Under the pieces are notes generated by a model. It was given only the letters and a program-made list of their open reading frames with translations, did no database searches and was not told where the DNA came from. Below, piece by piece: positions 7,569-11,102 of a stretch of 11,102 nt of DNA (within the stretch, counting starts at the first letter, position 1; each line of letters opens with the position of its first letter). The DNA is taken from NCBI GenBank assembly GCA_016200125.1, contig JACQFK010000470.1, forward strand, positions 1-11,102. The letters are read 5' to 3'. The translations under genes were made by a program, and so were the position numbers. Source of the stretch: Planctomycetota bacterium. Lineage in GTDB: Bacteria > Planctomycetota > MHYJ01 > JACPRB01.

Positions 7569-8413
7569 GCGGGTGTCCTCGTCAGGGGTCCTTCCGATTC
7601 TCCGAAAATGAACTGCTTTACGAGGGGGTCGCTGCTCGCCCGGAATTCCGCGGGGGTGCCGACCTTCACGATCTTCCCCTTCAGGAGCATCGCGATCCGG
7701 TTGGACACGCGGAAGGCGCTCGTCATGTCGTGGGTCACCAGCACCGACGTGACGCCCAGCTTCTTCTGCATGTCGAGGATCAGGTCGTTGATCGTCGATC
7801 CCATGACGGGGTCGAGGCCCGCGGTGGGTTCGTCGTAGAGGATGATCTCGGGATTCCGGATGATCGCGCGCGCCAGCCCGACGCGCTTCTTCATGCCGCC
7901 GGAAATCTCGGCGGGGAGCTTCTCGCCGGCCTCGGAGAGCCCGACGAGCGCCAGCTTCTCCTCGACCCGGCGGCGGATCTCATCCTCGGAAGGGCGCTCG
8001 TGCTCGCGGAGGGGGAGGGCCACGTTTTCAAACACGGTGAGGGAGTTGAGCAGCGCGGATCCCTGGAAGCAGAAGCCGATCTTTCTCCGCGCCGCCTCGA
8101 GCGAGCCGTGGTTGGTGTTCGTGACGTCGACGCCGTCCACCTTCACGCAGCCGCGGTCGGGCTTCATCAGCCCGACGATGTGCTTGAGCGTCACGCTCTT
8201 CCCGGCGCCCGACCCTCCGATCACGGACAGGGTCTCGCCCTTCAGGATGGAGAGCGACACGCCGTCGAGGACGGTCCGTCCGCTCAGCGACTTCGTCAGA
8301 TCGCACAGTTCGATGGCGGCCGCGGTCACCATCGACCGGTAGCTGACGGGGGACGGATGGGCGACCGGCTGGGAATCGTCGATCTGTTCCACTGCGCTTA
8401 CTATAGCATTCAT
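7565..8413 (-). CDS. mlaF: MlaF-type lipid-transport ABC ATPase
   Basis: Cytoplasmic ATPase that powers the MlaE/MCE lipid transporter; 282 residues as called (E. coli MlaF is about 269). Walker A GGSGAGKS is at 66-73, the Q-loop glutamine at Q117, the signature SGGMKKR at 171-177, Walker B ILYDE at 191-195 with E195 catalytic, and the switch histidine at H228 (LVTHDM). EISGGMKKRVGLARA is typical of the Mla/Ttg2A branch. The start is uncertain. ATG 8413 gives an N-terminal tail of about 30 residues with no recognisable ribosome binding site. GTG 8392 lies seven bases after a TATAGT element. ATG 8332 (MVTAAAIELCDL) matches the usual start of the fold. The gene sits 46 bases after mlaE, and its stop overlaps the start of the MCE gene as ATGA, so the three subunits are co-expressed. 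Confidence 0.93.
   Translation of the reverse strand: MNAIVSAVEQIDDSQPVAHPSPVSYRSMVTAAAIELCDLTKSLSGRTVLDGVSLSILKGETLSVIGGSGAGKSVTLKHIVGLMKPDRGCVKVDGVDVTNTNHGSLEAARRKIGFCFQGSALLNSLTVFENVALPLREHERPSEDEIRRRVEEKLALVGLSEAGEKLPAEISGGMKKRVGLARAIIRNPEIILYDEPTAGLDPVMGSTINDLILDMQKKLGVTSVLVTHDMTSAFRVSNRIAMLLKGKIVKVGTPAEFRASSDPLVKQFIFGESEGPLTRTPA
8400..8405 (-). promoter_or_regulatory. Possible internal -10 element near the mlaF start
   Basis: On the minus strand TATAGT runs from 8405 to 8400. It lies inside the longest mlaF reading frame but seven bases before an in-frame GTG at 8392. No -35 match is seen 17-18 bases upstream. A start near 8393 would give a leaderless mRNA from GTG 8392, allowing mlaF-mlaD to be transcribed apart from nadD-mlaE. 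This is a weak call based on the rarity of TATA strings in the window. Confidence 0.3.
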
Positions 8414-8459
8414 CGGGGTCCGCCGGGCCGGCGACCGGAAATAGGGGGGCCGCCGGACC

Positions 8460-9230
8460 TCACCAGATCATCCAGGTGAGCAGGTAGTCGAACACGAGGA
8501 TCAGCATGAAGCTGATGACGACGGATCGCAGCGTGGCGCGGCCCACGCCGGCCGGCCCGCCTTCGGCCCGGAGCCCCTGGGAGCAGGCCACCACCGAGAT
8601 GGTTGTCCCGAAAATGAACGCCTTGAGAAGCCCGCCGTAGATGTCCTTCATCTTCAGGGCATCCCGGCCGTTCTTCATGAAAACTTCGAAGTCGACGTCG
8701 AAGTTCGCCCGGGCGACCAGCGCGCCGCCCGCGATCCCGATCACGTCCGCATAAATCGTGAGGGCCACGGCAGCCAGGGAGAGCGCCAGGAGCCTTGGCA
8801 TGACCAGGAAGTAGACCGGGTCGATCGACATGACTTCCAGCGCATCCACCTCCTCGGAGACCTTCATGGTCCCGATCTCGGCGGCGTAGGTGGATCCCAC
8901 GAGTCCGGCGAGCGACAGGCAGGTGAACACCGGTCCCATCTCGCGGCACATCCCGATCGTGACGATGTAGCCCAGGGTGCTCTCCTGCCCGAAGTCCCGG
9001 AGCACCTGGCCGGTCTGCAGCGACACGATCATGCCAGTGAAGAGGGCGGTGATGAACACCACGGGCAGGCTGCCGAGCGTGCAGAGATTCAGCTGCCCGA
9101 CGGTTTCCCGGCGCTTGCGGCCGAGCAGGACGATCTGCCCGGAGGCGCGAAGGAAAAGATCCAGCGTGTAGCCGGCGCCGCTGCACGCGCTTTCGAACCA
9201 GCGCTGGACTTTGACGATCGAGGCGATCAT
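8460..9230 (-). CDS. mlaE: MlaE-type lipid-transport permease
   Basis: Inner-membrane permease of the Mla/MCE lipid ABC transporter; 256 residues, close to the family's usual length of about 260. Family landmarks appear in order: SLPVVFITALFTGMIVSLQ at 54-72; CREMGPVFTCLSLAGLVGS at 95-113; the coupling-helix region AEIGTMKVSEEVDALEVM at 117-134; IDPVYFLVMPR at 136-146; and GGPAGVGRATLRSVV at 224-238 near the last membrane segment. AGLVGS replaces the more usual AGRVGS, a minor variation. It works as a dimer with two MlaF subunits, and the MCE ring sits on its periplasmic face. The ATG overlaps the nadD stop as ATGA, so it is cotranscribed and probably translationally coupled with nadD. No MlaB STAS-domain gene is adjacent. 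Confidence 0.93.
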   Translation of the reverse strand: MIASIVKVQRWFESACSGAGYTLDLFLRASGQIVLLGRKRRETVGQLNLCTLGSLPVVFITALFTGMIVSLQTGQVLRDFGQESTLGYIVTIGMCREMGPVFTCLSLAGLVGSTYAAEIGTMKVSEEVDALEVMSIDPVYFLVMPRLLALSLAAVALTIYADVIGIAGGALVARANFDVDFEVFMKNGRDALKMKDIYGGLLKAFIFGTTISVVACSQGLRAEGGPAGVGRATLRSVVISFMLILVFDYLLTWMIW

Positions 9231-9793
9231 CGGCGGTACAGCCCCTTCCGGCGGATGTAGCGTTCCACGGCCTCGGGCATCAGGTACCGGACGGACAATC
9301 CCCTGCGGATCCGGTCACGGATCTCGTTGCTCGAGATCTCGAGGAGCGGCGCTTTCACCATACGGTCTTTCGGCATTTTCGCCGGGAGCCTGTCGCCCGG
9401 GCGCGTGACGATGACGAAGGACGCCAGCCTCCGGACCTCCCGGATGGACTTCCAGCGGGGAAGAAGCCGGGCGGCATCCGCTCCCAGGATCCAGTACAGC
9501 GGCGCGTCCGTGGTCCGCCGCAGATCGCGGAGGGTGTCGACGGAGTAGGACACGCCTCCCCGCCGCAGCTCCAGGTCGCAGGGTGCGAAGCGCTCGTTTC
9601 CCCGCAGCGCCAGCCGGAGCATCGCCCATCGGTCCCGGTCCGGAGCCAGATCCCGCCAGTCCTTGAGGGGGGAGAAAGCCGCAGGGATGAAGAGAACGCG
9701 ATCCAGCTTCACGGCTTCCGCCGCCCGGGTAGCGGTGATCAGGTGGCCGTGATGGATCGGATTGAAACTGCCGCCGAGAAGGCCCAACCTCAT
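9227..9793 (-). CDS. nadD: Nicotinate-nucleotide adenylyltransferase
   Basis: NadD converts nicotinate mononucleotide and ATP to deamido-NAD in cytoplasmic NAD biosynthesis. The 188-residue length is close to that of typical NadD proteins. The nucleotidyltransferase signature GGSFNPIHHGHL is at 7-18, with the paired histidines of the (T/H)xGH motif. SYSVDTL is at 82-88, WILGADAARLLPRW at 101-114 and ISSNEIRDRI at 153-162, the last being the second ATP-binding motif. The start is fixed by the signature only six residues in; the upstream GGATGA is a weak ribosome binding site. nadD is often found with obgE/rsfS, but here it heads an operon with lipid-transport genes and overlaps mlaE by four bases. 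Its promoter faces that of meaB. Confidence 0.95.
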   Translation of the reverse strand: MRLGLLGGSFNPIHHGHLITATRAAEAVKLDRVLFIPAAFSPLKDWRDLAPDRDRWAMLRLALRGNERFAPCDLELRRGGVSYSVDTLRDLRRTTDAPLYWILGADAARLLPRWKSIREVRRLASFVIVTRPGDRLPAKMPKDRMVKAPLLEISSNEIRDRIRRGLSVRYLMPEAVERYIRRKGLYRR

Positions 9794-9818
9794 GGCGCAT
9801 TCATCCGGGGAGGCCGGA

Positions 9819-9848
9819 ATTATAGCCCCGCCGGGGGCCCGCTTGCAA
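9819..9848 (-). promoter_or_regulatory. Promoter of the nadD-mlaEFD operon
   Basis: On the minus strand a perfect -10 TATAAT runs from 9824 to 9819. An 18-base spacer separates it from TTGCAA at 9848-9843, which matches TTGACA at four of six positions. Expected transcription start is near 9812, leaving a leader of about 19 bases before ATG 9793. The TTGCAA is palindromic and is shared with the opposing meaB promoter. Confidence 0.6.
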
Positions 9849-9872
9849 AGCCTTTGCGGGCCGTGGTATAGT
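9843..9872 (+). promoter_or_regulatory. Promoter of the meaB-mutase operon
   Basis: TTGCAA at 9843-9848 (-35, four of six matches) is followed after 18 bases by TATAGT at 9867-9872 (-10, five of six). Expected transcription start is near 9879, four bases before the meaB ATG at 9883. No Shine-Dalgarno sequence precedes that ATG (the bases before it are GTTGCCCCCGAC), so a leaderless mRNA is likely. The -35 hexamer doubles as the -35 of nadD on the other strand. Confidence 0.6.
9845..9857. promoter_or_regulatory. Palindrome in the divergent promoter, possible operator
   Basis: GCAAAG (9845-9850) and CTTTGC (9852-9857) form a perfect six-base inverted repeat around a single C. It overlaps the shared -35 hexamer and the meaB spacer, a position suited to a repressor of both operons. 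It is too tight to fold as an RNA stem-loop, so a protein binding site is more plausible than a terminator. No regulator gene is in the window. Confidence 0.4.
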
Positions 9873-9882
9873 TGCCCCCGAC

Positions 9883-10818
9883 ATGGCGCTTGCGGAAGAG
9901 GTGCTGAGGGGGGATTTCCTGGCGATCAGCAGGGCGATCTCCCAGGTGGAGAACGGCGCCCCGGAGGCGCGGTCCGTGCTGGATGCCCTGGCCCCGCGGG
10001 TTGGGGGGGCTCTCCGGATCGGGCTGACGGGCCCCCCGGGCGTCGGCAAGTCCACGACGGTGGATGAGCTGACGGCGGCCTTCTTGGCGCGCGGCGAGAA
10101 GGTGGCGATCATCGCGGTCGATCCGACGAGTCCCTTCACCGGAGGGGCGCTGCTGGGGGACCGCATCCGGATGGCGAAGATGGCCGAGGGCGGCCGGGTG
10201 TTCATGCGCTCGATGGCCACCCGAGGGACCAGCGGCGGGCTGGCCCGGACCACCCAGGATGCCGCGGACCTGCTGGATGCGGCAGGTCGTACCGTCATTC
10301 TGATCGAGACGGTCGGCGTCGGGCAGTCGGAGATCGAGATCTCGCGGGCCGCGGATTGCGTCGTCGTGATGCTGTCCCCGGAGTCGGGGGATGGGGTGCA
10401 GGCCATGAAATCCGGGCTGCTGGAGATCGCCGACATCATCGCGATCAACAAGGCGGACCGCGGGGGAGCGGACCGGCTGGAGCACGACCTGAAGACGGCG
10501 TTCGAACTGGGATTGCGGTCGCGGCGGGATATTCCGATCGTGATCACCGAGGCCATCCGGGGAAAGGGGATTCCGGAGTTGGTGGCGGCGATCGACGGCC
10601 TGATCGCCTCACGGCGCACCAGCGGGGACTTTCAGAATCGGCGGCGCGACAACATGGAGGATCGCATCAAGCAGATCGCGGAATTCCTGATCCAGAAGAA
10701 TCTCTGGGAGTCCAACAGCGCGGGCGGAAAGGTGGCCGCGACGGTGGAGAGCGTGCTCGCGCACCGGCAATCGCCGTATCAGGGCGCCCAGGACCTCGTC
10801 CGGGAGGTGCTCCGGTGA
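9883..10818 (+). CDS. meaB: MeaB/ArgK-family G-protein chaperone of B12-dependent acyl-CoA mutase
   Basis: MeaB is a GTPase that gates cobalamin loading and protects methylmalonyl-CoA mutase and its relatives from inactivation. At 311 residues it is slightly shorter than the usual 320-330. Walker A GPPGVGKS is at 50-57, the SIMIBI-class segment [18 protein letters not shown] at 80-97, FMRSMATRG at 107-115, ETVGVGQSE at 142-150 (switch/Walker B region), the guanine-specificity motif NKAD at 189-192 and an ITEA motif at 221-224. The C-terminal helices (about 255-311) correspond to the dimerisation arm. The start at 9883 follows a -10 element by only ten bases with no ribosome binding site. Its stop overlaps the GTG of the mutase gene, which directly supports the role. 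Older annotations name this family ArgK or lysine/arginine transport kinase, which is misleading. Confidence 0.95.
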   Translation: MALAEEVLRGDFLAISRAISQVENGAPEARSVLDALAPRVGGALRIGLTGPPGVGKSTTVDELTAAFLARGEKVAIIAVDPTSPFTGGALLGDRIRMAKMAEGGRVFMRSMATRGTSGGLARTTQDAADLLDAAGRTVILIETVGVGQSEIEISRAADCVVVMLSPESGDGVQAMKSGLLEIADIIAINKADRGGADRLEHDLKTAFELGLRSRRDIPIVITEAIRGKGIPELVAAIDGLIASRRTSGDFQNRRRDNMEDRIKQIAEFLIQKNLWESNSAGGKVAATVESVLAHRQSPYQGAQDLVREVLR

Positions 10819-11102
10819 CCCCGCCCCTGCCGCCGAGGTCCCGCTTCCCCGGCACCGTCGTCCCGGCCGACAAGGTCGCCTACGGCGCCGCCGACCGCGT
10901 CCAGCCCGACCTGGGGGAGCCGGGCGAGTTTCCGTTCACCCGCGGTCCTTACAAGACCATGTACCGGGGAAAAGTCTGGACGATGCGGATGTTCTCCGGC
11001 TTCGGCACGGCGGCCGACACGAACAAGAGGTTCCTGTATCTCCTGGAGCACGGGCAGACGGGGCTGTCGACCGCCTTCGACATGCCGACTTTGATGGGCT
11101 AC
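10815..11102 (+). CDS. Acyl-CoA mutase large subunit (methylmalonyl-CoA mutase family), N-terminal part
   Basis: The first 96 codons of a B12-dependent acyl-CoA mutase catalytic subunit, cut by the window end. Family landmarks are [20 protein letters not shown], then [17 protein letters not shown], then [20 protein letters not shown]. These line the substrate channel at the start of the TIM barrel. The start is GTG 10815, overlapping the meaB stop, with GGGAGG at 10802-10807 seven bases upstream. Methylmalonyl-CoA mutase is the default reading. [12 protein letters not shown] differs from the SVAFDLPTQMGY I recall for classical methylmalonyl-CoA mutases and is closer to the isobutyryl-/2-hydroxyisobutyryl-CoA mutase type, so the substrate is left open. 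Whether the B12 domain is fused or separate cannot be seen. Confidence 0.9.
   Translation, partial: MTPPLPPRSRFPGTVVPADKVAYGAADRVQPDLGEPGEFPFTRGPYKTMYRGKVWTMRMFSGFGTAADTNKRFLYLLEHGQTGLSTAFDMPTLMGY

Noticed and set aside
6318..7838. A 506-codon plus-strand frame opposite the MCE gene and the end of mlaF.
   Set aside because: It is antisense to two well-supported genes and shows only mirror-image low complexity.
8414..8459. Small gene or RNA element between mlaE and mlaF.
   Set aside because: Only 46 bases, GC-rich, without start codon plus ribosome binding site or a convincing structure.

Overview
The window is strongly GC-rich, gene-dense bacterial chromosome. It most likely comes from an uncultured member of the Planctomycetota or a neighbouring lineage. 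Three things suggest this: a very large secreted protein combining helical repeats with PQQ-like propellers, of a kind I associate with planctomycetes; a small secreted STN-domain protein of the same flavour; and an MCE lipid-transport operon that points to a two-membrane envelope. The assignment rests on family resemblance and is not proven. No tRNA, rRNA, CRISPR array, insertion sequence or phage gene was seen.

Layout. (1) Positions 1-98 carry no supportable gene; a promoter-like TATAAT lies at 93-98. (2) On the + strand, 111-809 encodes a small exported protein with an N-terminal STN/secretin-like domain. 897-5939 then encodes a 1680-residue exported protein: helical N-terminus, eight-blade PQQ-like propeller, second helical/TPR region, and a second propeller interrupted by a PDZ domain. 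(3) A hairpin at 5939-5956 separates this gene from a convergent minus-strand operon. (4) That operon, read right to left, is nadD (9793-9227), mlaE (9230-8460), mlaF (8413-7565) and a long mlaD-type MCE gene (7568-5955). Two of its junctions are ATGA overlaps. (5) A compact divergent promoter region at 9794-9882 separates nadD from the plus-strand pair meaB (9883-10818) and an acyl-CoA mutase (methylmalonyl-CoA mutase family) large subunit that begins at 10815 and runs off the window.

How the parts work together. MlaE, MlaF and the MCE protein form an ABC-type lipid transporter. No MlaC shuttle, MlaB or MlaA gene sits with them. The MCE protein instead carries about 200 residues of coiled coil with regularly placed glycine motifs and a C-terminal region rich in beta strands. 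It could therefore reach across the periplasm by itself. NadD supplies NAD and looks like an operon passenger. MeaB is the G-protein chaperone of B12-dependent acyl-CoA mutases, so the right-hand operon belongs to propionate, branched-chain or related acyl-CoA metabolism.

The string TATA occurs only five times in the whole window, each time as TATAAT or TATAGT within about 30 bases of a plausible start codon. The nadD and meaB promoters appear to share one palindromic TTGCAA -35 hexamer, with 18 bases to the -10 on either side. The best candidates for something new are the MCE protein with its possible envelope-spanning architecture, the symmetric divergent promoter with its embedded palindrome, and the PDZ domain set inside a propeller.
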